From a virus: a stretch of 24,184 nucleotides of DNA. This document shows, piece by piece, positions 8,055-14,469 of the stretch. A program made the position numbers and the translations under genes. The notes under the pieces are model-generated. The model was not told the origin of the DNA, did not search any database, and worked only from the letters and a program-made list of their open reading frames with translations. Numbering within the stretch: the first letter of the stretch is position 1; each line of letters starts with the position of its first letter. The stretch spans positions 1 through 24,184 of the IMG/VR virus record IMGVR_UViG_3300006802_012495. One strand, given 5' to 3'.

Positions 8055-8541
8055 ATTTTATGACATAGTATTTCCCTTATTTGCTCTTAAAAAAGAGCCG
8101 TATGAGTTGGTATTTGATCATACTACTATAAAGGTTAGAAGAACAAGAGATTCTCATCTAGAAACAGTAGACGATAAAAAATTACAAGGTGATTATTTTG
8201 CTAGATTAATACAAATGCCTAAAAGATTAAAATTTGATTATACTTGTAGAAACATACAAGACTGCATTTATAGTAAAATTGTTTGGGGAGTAGATAAGAA
8301 AGCCAAAATACATCATTTAGATTTTAAAGAACCTTATCCAGCACGATGGATGCCGATTGAAAGAACCAAGAACAATCTTATTTGGATTAAAGGAATATCA
8401 TATCCTTATGAGTTAAACACAAAAGAAAATTTACAAATTACAGAAAAGACATATGCAAGAGTTGTAAAATATTATAATGAATGGTATTTATACGGTTTTT
8501 CTACAGAACCAAATGATGTAAATAAATATGAATTAATATGA
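8029..8541 (+). CDS. Hypothetical protein with uncertain start
   Basis: About 165-177 residues depending on the start; I do not recognise the family. It is basic and aromatic-rich, with no transmembrane segment. The frame has no ATG in its first part. Options are TTG at 8008, GTG at 8029 (given here, weakly supported), or a rare ATA at 8047 placed 6 bases after a perfect GGAGG (8036-8040). All overlap the end of the polymerase gene. The stop overlaps the following gene by 4 bases (ATGA), which supports real translation of this frame. Function unknown. Confidence 0.6.
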   Translation: MSWRNIIDKFYDIVFPLFALKKEPYELVFDHTTIKVRRTRDSHLETVDDKKLQGDYFARLIQMPKRLKFDYTCRNIQDCIYSKIVWGVDKKAKIHHLDFKEPYPARWMPIERTKNNLIWIKGISYPYELNTKENLQITEKTYARVVKYYNEWYLYGFSTEPNDVNKYELI

Positions 8542-8765
8542 GCGGTAAAATATTATTTTTAGCAGATATTATTGAACAAAAAATACGTAAAGAGAAAGAA
8601 CTTTCTTTTTATGAAAAAGAATTAGAAAAATTGAAACAAAAGATGGAATATTTAGAAAAAGACATACTTGTTACAAATATTATTATAGACGCAATTACAA
8701 ATGAAAAATTACAGATAAACGGTAATATAATTACACTTATAGAAGAAGAAGAAAAAAATGAATGA
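8538..8765 (+). CDS. Small coiled-coil protein, 75 aa
   Basis: Residues 12-50 are rich in Lys/Glu with heptad-spaced Leu/Ile (KELEKLKQKMEYLEKD), predicting a coiled coil, followed by a short hydrophobic segment and an acidic tail (LIEEEEKNE). It probably dimerises or binds a partner; function unknown. It overlaps the upstream gene by 4 bases and the downstream methyltransferase gene by 8 bases, consistent with an operon of coupled genes. Confidence 0.6.
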   Translation: MSGKILFLADIIEQKIRKEKELSFYEKELEKLKQKMEYLEKDILVTNIIIDAITNEKLQINGNIITLIEEEEKNE

Positions 8766-9390
8766 AGATGCCTTAGAAACAACAATTTTTGAAGACGGAA
8801 GCCGAATTTTTAAAGTAAACGGACATGATGTTTTTGGGTACTGTAGATACTTGCCTTTTTATCGAGACTGTGTTGAAGTAGCTAAAGATGGATGGCATTT
8901 TGTAGAAGTAGGTAGTTTTTTAGGACAATCTTCTTGTGTAATGGCATATTATATAAAAAAAAGCGGTAAAGATATTAAATTTGATTGTGTAGACTTATTT
9001 GAGATAAGTGACTACTCAGACGATAAACACGAAGAGTATGTAAAAGAACACGGAGGTGATTTTTTTAAAGCTTTTTTGTATAATATTGTAAAAGCAGAAG
9101 CAGATAATTATATAAATACTATTCATAAAGGACATTCTGTTAACGCTGCTGAAGAATATACAGATGATTCTTTAAATATGGTATATTTAGATGCCTCACA
9201 TGAAACTTTAGATTTGTATTTAGATATGAAGGCATGGTATCCTAAGCTGAAAGAAGGGGGAATATTTGCTGGGGATGATTGGGATCATCAAGGAGTTCCA
9301 AAAGCGGTGGCAGCTTTTATGATAAATAATAATATTCCGCAGGAAAAGCTTAATGTTGCTTCTTACGGAACCTGGTTTTTTAAAAAATGA
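8758..9390 (+). CDS. Class I SAM-dependent methyltransferase (Methyltransf_24-like)
   Basis: 210 residues. The glycine-rich SAM-binding strand is FVEVGSFLGQSS (48-59), followed by an acidic strand end (DCVDLFE) that would hold the ribose, then the motif VYLDASHE and LKEGGIFAGDDW. This pattern is that of the small-molecule or sugar-modifying methyltransferases grouped in Methyltransf_24, not of DNA methylases: the DPPY/NPPY and PCQ motifs are absent. The substrate is unknown; family members often modify sugars, antibiotics or nucleotides. It lies between a coiled-coil gene and a cytidylyltransferase gene, within the replication operon, suggesting a joint role with the latter. Confidence 0.75.
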   Translation: MNEDALETTIFEDGSRIFKVNGHDVFGYCRYLPFYRDCVEVAKDGWHFVEVGSFLGQSSCVMAYYIKKSGKDIKFDCVDLFEISDYSDDKHEEYVKEHGGDFFKAFLYNIVKAEADNYINTIHKGHSVNAAEEYTDDSLNMVYLDASHETLDLYLDMKAWYPKLKEGGIFAGDDWDHQGVPKAVAAFMINNNIPQEKLNVASYGTWFFKK

Positions 9391-9401
9391 GAGATTGATT
9401 T

Positions 9402-9806
9402 ATGAAAATAGGTTTTACTTGTAGTGCATTTGATTTACTACACGCAGGACACGTACAAATGCTTAGAGACGCAAAAGATCAATGTGAATATCTTATAGTT
9501 GGTTTACAAATAGATCCTAGTATAGATAGAGCAGATAAAAACGCACCAATACAAACAATTATTGAAAGATATACACAACTTAAAGCAGTTAAATATGTTG
9601 ATGAAATTATTCCGTATAGTACAGAACAAGATCTAGAAGATATACTACAAATGTATAATATTGATGTAAGAATACTAGGCGAAGAATACCGCGATAAACC
9701 CTTTACAGGAAGAGACATTTGTAGAAAACGTGATATAAAACTATTCTTTAATAAGAGAGATCATCGTTTCAGTTCCAGTGATTTAAGAAAGAGACTCAGT
9801 AATTAA
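9402..9806 (+). CDS. Glycerol-3-phosphate cytidylyltransferase-like nucleotidyltransferase (TagD family)
   Basis: 134 residues, the length of TagD-type enzymes. The HxGH nucleotide-binding motif is HAGH (14-17) after the FDLLH strand. The C-terminal RFSSSDLRKR (122-131) corresponds to the ISTT-x-I-R/K signature. Family members transfer CMP or AMP from NTP onto a phosphorylated small molecule, commonly glycerol-3-phosphate or a sugar phosphate, producing an activated donor. Here it is 11 bases after the methyltransferase gene. A glycosyltransferase-like gene lies 2.4 kb downstream, so an activated polyol or sugar could be made; this is inference. The substrate cannot be read from sequence. Confidence 0.85.
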   Translation: MKIGFTCSAFDLLHAGHVQMLRDAKDQCEYLIVGLQIDPSIDRADKNAPIQTIIERYTQLKAVKYVDEIIPYSTEQDLEDILQMYNIDVRILGEEYRDKPFTGRDICRKRDIKLFFNKRDHRFSSSDLRKRLSN

Positions 9807-9809
9807 AAA

Positions 9810-11093
9810 ATGAAAAGTGATGTAGGAACAATAATTATATTAGACAAAATATACATTAAAAAAGAAGAAGTATATGATATAGCTTCTTTAGAATCTTTGT
9901 ATACTTATCCTGGTCCAGATAAAATACTCACTACTATTTTAGAGTCTGACACACATTTTATCGTTCCTAGTAATTCTTATCATAAATTAAATTATAAAAA
10001 AGTTGTAGACAAAAGAAATTATGAAGAATCAAAAGAAGAATTTTCTTTTAGTGGTAAGCTTCGTTGGGAGCAGCAAGAGGTTGTAGATAAATTTTTTTCT
10101 CGTGGTCGCGCTAGATCAGGTATTATTCAAGCGCCGTGTGGTTGGGGAAAAACATATACTGGATGTAGTATTATTGCTCGTAATAACTTAAAAACTCTTA
10201 TTATGGTGCATACTAAATTACTATTTAGACAATGGATAGAAGAGCTTGAAAAACAAATTCCTAACGTAAAAATAGGAAAAATAGGTGATGGTATTTTACA
10301 AGTAGAAAACATTACGGTAGGTATCTATAAAAGCGTTTATAACAATCTATCTGAATTAAGAAATGCTTTTTCTATGGTAATAGTAGACGAGTGTCATTTA
10401 TGTCCAGCAGAGTTATTTTCTACAGCTCTTAATAACTTAAATGCAAAGATAAAAATAGGAATTTCTGCTACTCCAAAACGAAAAGACGGAAAACACGTAT
10501 TTTTAGCAGACTACTTTTCTCCTTTTTTAGTAGAAGCTAGAGACCCAAATAAAGCAATTGACCCTAGTGTTGAAGTAATTAGAACTGATTTTAGATTTCC
10601 TGTAATTGATCCAAAACGAGATTGGTCCAGACAACTTAATAAACTTTGTTCTAACCAAGATTATTTACAATTTATTGCTAATACAGCCATTAATAAAATA
10701 GCTAATAATCGTTGTCCTTTAATTTTAGGAGAACGAGTGCAGATGTTAAAAGATTTACAAACACTAATACCAGAAAGTGTATGTTTAATTGGAGAAACAG
10801 ATGAATCAACTAGAAAAGATGTTCTTTCTAACGTTGGAGGAAAATATAAAGCTGTGTTATCGACTAAGCTTTTTGATGAGGGTATTAGTTGTCATAGGTT
10901 GGATACATTGTTTCTTACTTGCCCTAGCAATAATCCTGTTAAGCTTGAACAACGAGTGGGTCGCATCATTCGTGAACACCCTGATAAATGCAACCCCCTC
11001 ATTGTAGATTTTTGGCTAGCGGGACCGATAGTTAGTAGACAACAAACTAAAAGATTAGATTGGTATAGAAATCGTGGTTACTACCTACTTTAA
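9810..11093 (+). CDS. SF2 DNA helicase (UvsW/T5 D10-like)
   Basis: 427 residues. ATP-driven duplex or branch unwinding in replication or recombination. Walker A is APCGWGKT (108-115), the DECH box VIVDECHL is near residue 193, motif III is ISATPKRKDG, and motif VI is EQRVGRIIRE (near 380), so both RecA-like lobes are complete. The N-terminal 90 residues form a short DNA-binding-like region. The arrangement matches the small UvsW/XPB-like phage helicases, and its place after polymerase is like D10 in T5. It begins 3 bases after the cytidylyltransferase stop and overlaps the next gene by 20 bases. Confidence 0.9.
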   Translation: MKSDVGTIIILDKIYIKKEEVYDIASLESLYTYPGPDKILTTILESDTHFIVPSNSYHKLNYKKVVDKRNYEESKEEFSFSGKLRWEQQEVVDKFFSRGRARSGIIQAPCGWGKTYTGCSIIARNNLKTLIMVHTKLLFRQWIEELEKQIPNVKIGKIGDGILQVENITVGIYKSVYNNLSELRNAFSMVIVDECHLCPAELFSTALNNLNAKIKIGISATPKRKDGKHVFLADYFSPFLVEARDPNKAIDPSVEVIRTDFRFPVIDPKRDWSRQLNKLCSNQDYLQFIANTAINKIANNRCPLILGERVQMLKDLQTLIPESVCLIGETDESTRKDVLSNVGGKYKAVLSTKLFDEGISCHRLDTLFLTCPSNNPVKLEQRVGRIIREHPDKCNPLIVDFWLAGPIVSRQQTKRLDWYRNRGYYLL

Positions 11094-11523
11094 TTGGATT
11101 GAATTAAGTCGTATAGCACGTCGAGACCCTGCTGCAATTGTAGTCTTGACATATGCTCAAACAAAAGATTATAATGAACCATTAGCTTGGGGAGGTAAAA
11201 ATTTATTACAAATTCTTCGGATTAATCATGTTCCTATGTTTTTATTCCAATCAGGTATATTAAACTCCGTAAAAGGTAAAATTACTTGTACATATAAAAC
11301 AGAAGATCCGCAGTGTTACATAAAAAATACAAAATTTCTTACATATAATGTAAGTGCCTATGACAAAGCTCTCTACATTAGAGCATTAGCTTATAGACGA
11401 ATTTCAGAAAAAGAAGATAAAATTCCAAGAATGTACTTTGGAGAAATTAAACCTAACCCTTTTATTACTTACGATGATGATTTTATATATTTTAGATACG
11501 AGTCCCTGGTATCAGGGAATTAA
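11074..11523 (+). CDS. Hypothetical protein, 149 aa
   Basis: A GTG start at 11074 inside the end of the helicase gene is the only reasonable start before residue 25. The protein is rich in Tyr, Lys and Ile with no recognised motif or transmembrane segment; it contains two cysteines in ITCTYKTEDPQCY. Codon use matches the flanking genes, and the frame is intact up to the SSB leader, so it is probably expressed as part of the operon. Function unknown; the overlap with the helicase suggests translational coupling. Confidence 0.6.
   Translation: MVTTYFNWIELSRIARRDPAAIVVLTYAQTKDYNEPLAWGGKNLLQILRINHVPMFLFQSGILNSVKGKITCTYKTEDPQCYIKNTKFLTYNVSAYDKALYIRALAYRRISEKEDKIPRMYFGEIKPNPFITYDDDFIYFRYESLVSGN
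11503..11518 (+). other. Small hairpin ahead of the SSB gene
   Basis: TCCCTG (11503-11508) and CAGGGA (11513-11518) form a perfect 6-bp stem with loop GTAT, at the end of the preceding gene and about 50 bases before the SSB start. No T-run follows. It may be an RNA processing or stability element that sets a separate SSB mRNA level. Confidence 0.35.
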
Positions 11524-11567
11524 TCCTATAAACAGAACTAATGTTCAACAAGAAAGGATACACAACA

Positions 11568-12233
11568 ATGGTTTCATGGGATAATGCAAAAGGAAAGAAA
11601 GCTACCAATTCTGGTGGACAAAGAAAAGAAATTGAAAGATTAACTTTACCTATTGGTGATACTAAAGTTAGGTTAATCGGTGACGTAATGCCGCGGTATT
11701 GTTACTGGGTTGTTACTACTGAAGGCAAAAAGATGCCTGTAGAGTGCCTTGAGTTCAATAGAGAAACAGAAGCGTTTAGCTCTTCTGCAGAAAATCCTTT
11801 TAAGGAAATTGACGAAGCTGTTTATTCTGATAAACCTCAGTTTTCTTATGTGTGTAACGTAATTGATAGATCAGACGGTAAAATTAAACTTTTTGATTTA
11901 CGTTCTACTATCTATGCGCAGATTGTGGACTATGCTACGAATCCTGATTATGGTAATCCAGCAGATCCAGAAGATGGTTATGATATCACGATTAAGAAAG
12001 AAAAAACGGGGCCACTTCCCCAAAATGTAAAATATACTTGTATCCCTGCAAGAAGCAACTCTCCTCTATCTGACGCTGAAAAAGAGCTTGAGCTTTTTGA
12101 GCTATCTCGAATCTATAAGCGTCAGACCTATGATGAGCAAAAAGAATGGTTACTTCAAAACACTTCTTATTTTGCTGGAGAGGTGGGAGACGAATTTAAA
12201 GCAACCGATGAAGGAGTTGATGATTTAGCATGA
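11568..12233 (+). CDS. Single-stranded DNA-binding protein (gp32-like)
   Basis: 221 residues. The ATG at 11568 is chosen because AAAGGA (11553-11558) sits 9 bases upstream; an in-frame ATG at 11541 has no ribosome binding site. The N-terminus is basic (KGKKATNSGGQRKE), the core begins LTLPIGDTKVRLIGDV and contains PRYCYWVVTTEGKKMPVECL, and the C-terminus is acidic (EGVDDLA). This layout is that of phage gp32-type proteins: basic cooperativity arm, OB-fold core, acidic partner-binding tail. It would coat single strands during replication and recombination. Its gene lies between helicase and recombination genes, as expected. Moderately sure, because gp32 families diverge strongly. Confidence 0.78.
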   Translation: MVSWDNAKGKKATNSGGQRKEIERLTLPIGDTKVRLIGDVMPRYCYWVVTTEGKKMPVECLEFNRETEAFSSSAENPFKEIDEAVYSDKPQFSYVCNVIDRSDGKIKLFDLRSTIYAQIVDYATNPDYGNPADPEDGYDITIKKEKTGPLPQNVKYTCIPARSNSPLSDAEKELELFELSRIYKRQTYDEQKEWLLQNTSYFAGEVGDEFKATDEGVDDLA

Positions 12234-13069
12234 GTAACAAAAAGTCTTTAAAAGACTTGATTGCTGCTGCTCCAGAAGGTATTACTGTAGACGAAACCCC
12301 GAAAGAAACTAGTAAAAAGTCTTTCGGGGCTTTCGTAAACGTAGAGGGTAATCAAGCTCAAATTGATTTAAATAAATTAAGAGAGTATGAAATATTTTTT
12401 GCCACTCCTTGTTATGGAGGGTTAATTACCGATCAATATTTTTTATCTATATTTAGAACCTGCCAGGTACTAATGCAACATGGTATTAAATTTAGAATTA
12501 CAACACTACGTAATGAAAGTTTAGTAACTCGGGCTAGGAATATCCTTTCTGCAATGTTCATGGAAAGTACTGCTAGTCATTTATTTTTTATTGACGCTGA
12601 TATTGAATTTGATGCAGAATCTATTTTAAGAGCATTAGCATATGATAAAGATATTTTAGCAGCGGCTTATCCAAAAAAAGCCCTACCTATTCAATATGCT
12701 GTTAATTTTAAATTTTTAAATCCAGAAACAAAACAAATTAGAATGGAAAACGGAGCAGTAGAAGTACTAGATGCTTCAACAGGATTTTTCTGTATTAAGC
12801 GTCGTGTGTTTGATAAGATGAGGGCAGAATATCCAGAACTTCATTATAAAAATGACTCTAATATTGATCCTATTTTTAATAAATACTGTTATTCATTTTT
12901 CGATACTATACACGATCCTGATGATAATCGTTATTTATCAGAAGACTATACTTTTTGCAGACGTTGGCAAAAGCTTGGCGGTGAGATATGGTTAGATGTA
13001 AATACAAAACTTAATCATGTTGGTTCCTATACTTTTGCTGGAGATGTAAGCAAAATTGTTAATAGATAA
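12230..13069 (+). CDS. GT-A-type glycosyltransferase-like protein
   Basis: 279 residues. After about 45 linker-like residues, the core begins EIFFATPCYGG, followed by the arginine-containing ESLVTRARN and FFIDADIEFD. The latter holds the DxD metal/nucleotide-sugar motif (Asp122, Asp124). Later LDASTGFFCIKR, SEDYTFCRRW (the conserved ED acceptor/base region) and a C-terminal His (LNHVG) match GT-A glycosyltransferases. Such enzymes move a sugar from a nucleotide-sugar donor; phage members may glycosylate DNA bases or surface glycans. The start overlaps the SSB stop by 4 bases (ATGA), after a GAAGGAG site. Fold is likely; acceptor unknown. Two hairpins lie in its first 110 bases. Confidence 0.78.
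   Translation: MSNKKSLKDLIAAAPEGITVDETPKETSKKSFGAFVNVEGNQAQIDLNKLREYEIFFATPCYGGLITDQYFLSIFRTCQVLMQHGIKFRITTLRNESLVTRARNILSAMFMESTASHLFFIDADIEFDAESILRALAYDKDILAAAYPKKALPIQYAVNFKFLNPETKQIRMENGAVEVLDASTGFFCIKRRVFDKMRAEYPELHYKNDSNIDPIFNKYCYSFFDTIHDPDDNRYLSEDYTFCRRWQKLGGEIWLDVNTKLNHVGSYTFAGDVSKIVNR
12242..12258 (+). other. Near-palindrome just after a start codon
   Basis: AAGTCTTTAAAAGACTT folds into a 7-bp stem with a 3-base loop, 12 bases downstream of the glycosyltransferase ATG. It could slow translation initiation of that gene. The 11-base word AAAAAGTCTTT recurs within the next hairpin at 12314-12324. Confidence 0.4.
12291..12336 (+). other. Long hairpin within the 5' coding part of the glycosyltransferase gene
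   Basis: CCCCGAAAGA (12297-12306) pairs perfectly with TCTTTCGGGG (12320-12329). The stem extends with ACGAAA (12291-12296) to TTTCGT (12331-12336) across a one-base bulge, giving 16 pairs. Only CTTTCGT follows, not a T-run. It may mark an mRNA processing or partial attenuation point that keeps SSB expression higher than the glycosyltransferase. Confidence 0.5.
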
Positions 13070-13077
13070 AGATTAGC

Positions 13078-13106
13078 TATGCAAAAATTGCATACCTATT
13101 ATGCAA
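13078..13106 (+). other. Mutually exclusive hairpins in a non-coding gap
   Basis: TATGCAA (13078-13084), TTGCATA (13088-13094) and TATGCAA (13100-13106) can form either a 7-bp hairpin with a 3-base loop or one with a 5-base loop, sharing the middle arm. A related GTTGCAAC palindrome follows at 13120-13127. This starts the 431-base stretch 13070-13500, which otherwise holds two promoters and two tiny ORFs. It may be a 3' end structure for the upstream operon or a regulator binding site. Confidence 0.45.
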
Positions 13107-13143
13107 TGTTCTACTTTATGTTGCAACGCAAAAAAAATTAATC

Positions 13144-13172
13144 TTGCACTGTCTTTTATTATTTGATATACT
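13144..13172 (+). promoter_or_regulatory. Promoter P2 with extended -10
   Basis: TTGCAC (13144-13149), a 17-base spacer, and TATACT (13167-13172) with TG at 13164-13165. It is the same pattern as P0 and P1. Transcription should start near 13179, at the first base of a hairpin, and reads a 52-codon ORF. Confidence 0.75.
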
Positions 13173-13177
13173 TTCAA

Positions 13178-13196
13178 AAGTAACGATAAGTTACTT
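13178..13196 (+). other. 5'-end mRNA stem-loop after P2
   Basis: AAGTAAC (13178-13184) and GTTACTT (13190-13196) make a perfect 7-bp stem with loop GATAA at the predicted transcript start. This repeats the promoter-then-hairpin arrangement seen after P0. Confidence 0.5.
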
Positions 13197-13213
13197 ATAA
13201 GAAAGGAAAAAAG

Positions 13214-13372
13214 ATGTGGTCGTACACAGAAGAAGAAAATAACTGGTTAACTAAAACAATAAAGTATTTTGAAAAAGCAGGAGCAGACAGAGCAGAAAAA
13301 GAATTACGTAAGTATCACAGTTTTTATAGCCCTACTCATCCTTTAAATTTTAATAAAAAAGAAGTACGTTAA
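13214..13372 (+). CDS. Small SANT/HTH-like protein, 52 aa
   Basis: A 52-codon gene with its own promoter (P2) and a strong ribosome binding site (AAAGGA, 13202-13207). It begins MWSYTEEENNWL, an aromatic/Tyr-Thr-x-Glu opening like the repeats of the tandem DNA-binding protein at 827, then a basic helix (RAEKELRKYH). It may be a single-repeat DNA-binding protein or a small host-directed early protein. No cysteine or membrane segment is present. Its promoter, leader and reading frame together make it more likely real than chance. Function is unknown. Confidence 0.65.
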   Translation: MWSYTEEENNWLTKTIKYFEKAGADRAEKELRKYHSFYSPTHPLNFNKKEVR

Positions 13373-13437
13373 TGTTAAGTTACTATCAATTATTATATCA
13401 GGCATACTTTAAAGAAAAACACTCCCTCCGTAAGTAA
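13372..13437 (+). CDS. Candidate 21-codon ORF coupled to the upstream gene
   Basis: The stop of the 52-aa gene and this ATG share a base (TAATG), an arrangement used by three other gene pairs in this window. The peptide starts with hydrophobic and aromatic residues (MLSYYQLLYQAYF) and ends basic (KEKHSLRK), so it could sit on a membrane. It is too short to be sure; it may be chance. Confidence 0.3.
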   Translation: MLSYYQLLYQAYFKEKHSLRK

Positions 13438-13445
13438 AAATTTTA

Positions 13446-13474
13446 TTGCATCCTCGTTATTAGTAGTATATAAT
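13446..13474 (+). promoter_or_regulatory. Promoter P3 for the SbcD operon
   Basis: TTGCAT (13446-13451), a 17-base spacer and a perfect TATAAT (13469-13474). Transcription should start near 13481, giving a leader of about 20 bases with GAGG at 13491-13494 before the ATG at 13501. Its spacer matches that of P4 at 22597 in the GTTAT-NN-GTA segment at identical positions. Confidence 0.75.
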
Positions 13475-13494
13475 ATAATATATTAATAACGAGG
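13452..13494. repeat. 11-bp perfect inverted repeat flanking the P3 -10 box
   Basis: CCTCGTTATTA (13452-13462) and TAATAACGAGG (13484-13494) are exact reverse complements, 21 bases apart, placed in the promoter spacer and just after the start of transcription. Because the left arm is not transcribed from P3, a DNA-level operator is more likely than an RNA hairpin. The right arm also supplies the ribosome binding site. Confidence 0.55.
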
Positions 13495-13500
13495 CTTGCA

Positions 13501-14469
13501 ATGAAAATATTACACTCAGCCGATTGGCACATTCTATTACACAAAAAGAAAGTTCCTTATGAATGGCAAATTAACAGATTTAAGTCATTCTTTAGAAAAT
13601 TAATAGCGTTAGAACAATCTTGTGATATTCACATTATTGCGGGAGATGTTTTTGATAAGAAACCAGAACCTGATGAAATATGTTTATTTCTAACATATAT
13701 AAATTCCGTAAACATTCCCACCTATATAATCCCTGGTAATCATGAAGCAACAAAAAGAGGGGAATCTTTCTTAGAACACTTTACACAAGAAAATGCTATT
13801 AAAAATCCAAACGTACATCTTATTACTAAAAATCAACGCATTGAAATTAATAACACTTGGTTTCAATTTTTTCCATATGGAGAAATGCAGATTGATAATT
13901 TACCTAAACCATATGATCAAGATATACTGGTCACTCACATTCGAGGGGAAGTACCGCCTCATATCACTGCAGAGTATGATTTCGAGAAACTTCGTCCCTG
14001 GAAACTTATTTTACTCGGGGATCTTCACTTTGCTCATAAGTACTTGGATTATCCAGCTTATTATCCTGGTAGTCCTGTTAATGTAACCTTTGATAGAGAC
14101 GAAAAAAGAGAATACGGAATTAATTTAATTGATTTTAAATCTATTGATAATTATTCCGTAGAGTTTATAGATTTAAAACTACCAAAGCTATTACGAAAAA
14201 CCATTTCTGTTAATGATAATATGTTAAAAGACTCTTTTAATCATATAATGTATGAAGTAACAGGGTCTGTGGATGAGTTATCTAAAATTAAAAATTCAGA
14301 ACTATTAGATAAAAAAATAGCAACTAAGGTAACAGAAGACTCAAAGCTAGATTTAAAAGATAAATCTATAGTTGAAGAGCTTGAGTTATATCTTAAATTT
14401 GTTAAAATTAAAAATATAGATGATATATTAAAAGACTTTAAAGATTTAAATTTACATGCACAATATTGA
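13501..14469 (+). CDS. sbcD: SbcD/Mre11-like nuclease subunit (gp47-like)
   Basis: 322 residues. Metallophosphoesterase nuclease that, with SbcC/gp46, processes DNA ends for recombination-dependent replication. Metal-binding motifs in order: DWH (Asp8, His10), GDVFD (Asp49), GNHE (Asn80, His81), VTHIRGE and GDLHFAH. The C-terminal 100 residues are Lys/Asp-rich and would contact the SbcC base. P3 drives it. Its partner gene is not adjacent: a PP-loop gene lies between, overlapping this gene by 14 bases and sbcC by 13. Confidence 0.92.
   Translation: MKILHSADWHILLHKKKVPYEWQINRFKSFFRKLIALEQSCDIHIIAGDVFDKKPEPDEICLFLTYINSVNIPTYIIPGNHEATKRGESFLEHFTQENAIKNPNVHLITKNQRIEINNTWFQFFPYGEMQIDNLPKPYDQDILVTHIRGEVPPHITAEYDFEKLRPWKLILLGDLHFAHKYLDYPAYYPGSPVNVTFDRDEKREYGINLIDFKSIDNYSVEFIDLKLPKLLRKTISVNDNMLKDSFNHIMYEVTGSVDELSKIKNSELLDKKIATKVTEDSKLDLKDKSIVEELELYLKFVKIKNIDDILKDFKDLNLHAQY

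Noticed and set aside
8758-9390. DNA methyltransferase
   Set aside because: Lacks DPPY/NPPY and PCQ motifs and a target-recognition region; it matches small-molecule methyltransferases.
11541-11567. Upstream ATG of the SSB gene
   Set aside because: It has no ribosome site, while ATG 11568 follows AAAGGA at good spacing.
13131-13138. A-run at 13131-13138 as a terminator tract
   Set aside because: A terminator on the + strand needs a T-run after the stem; this run would serve only the opposite strand, where no gene is supported.
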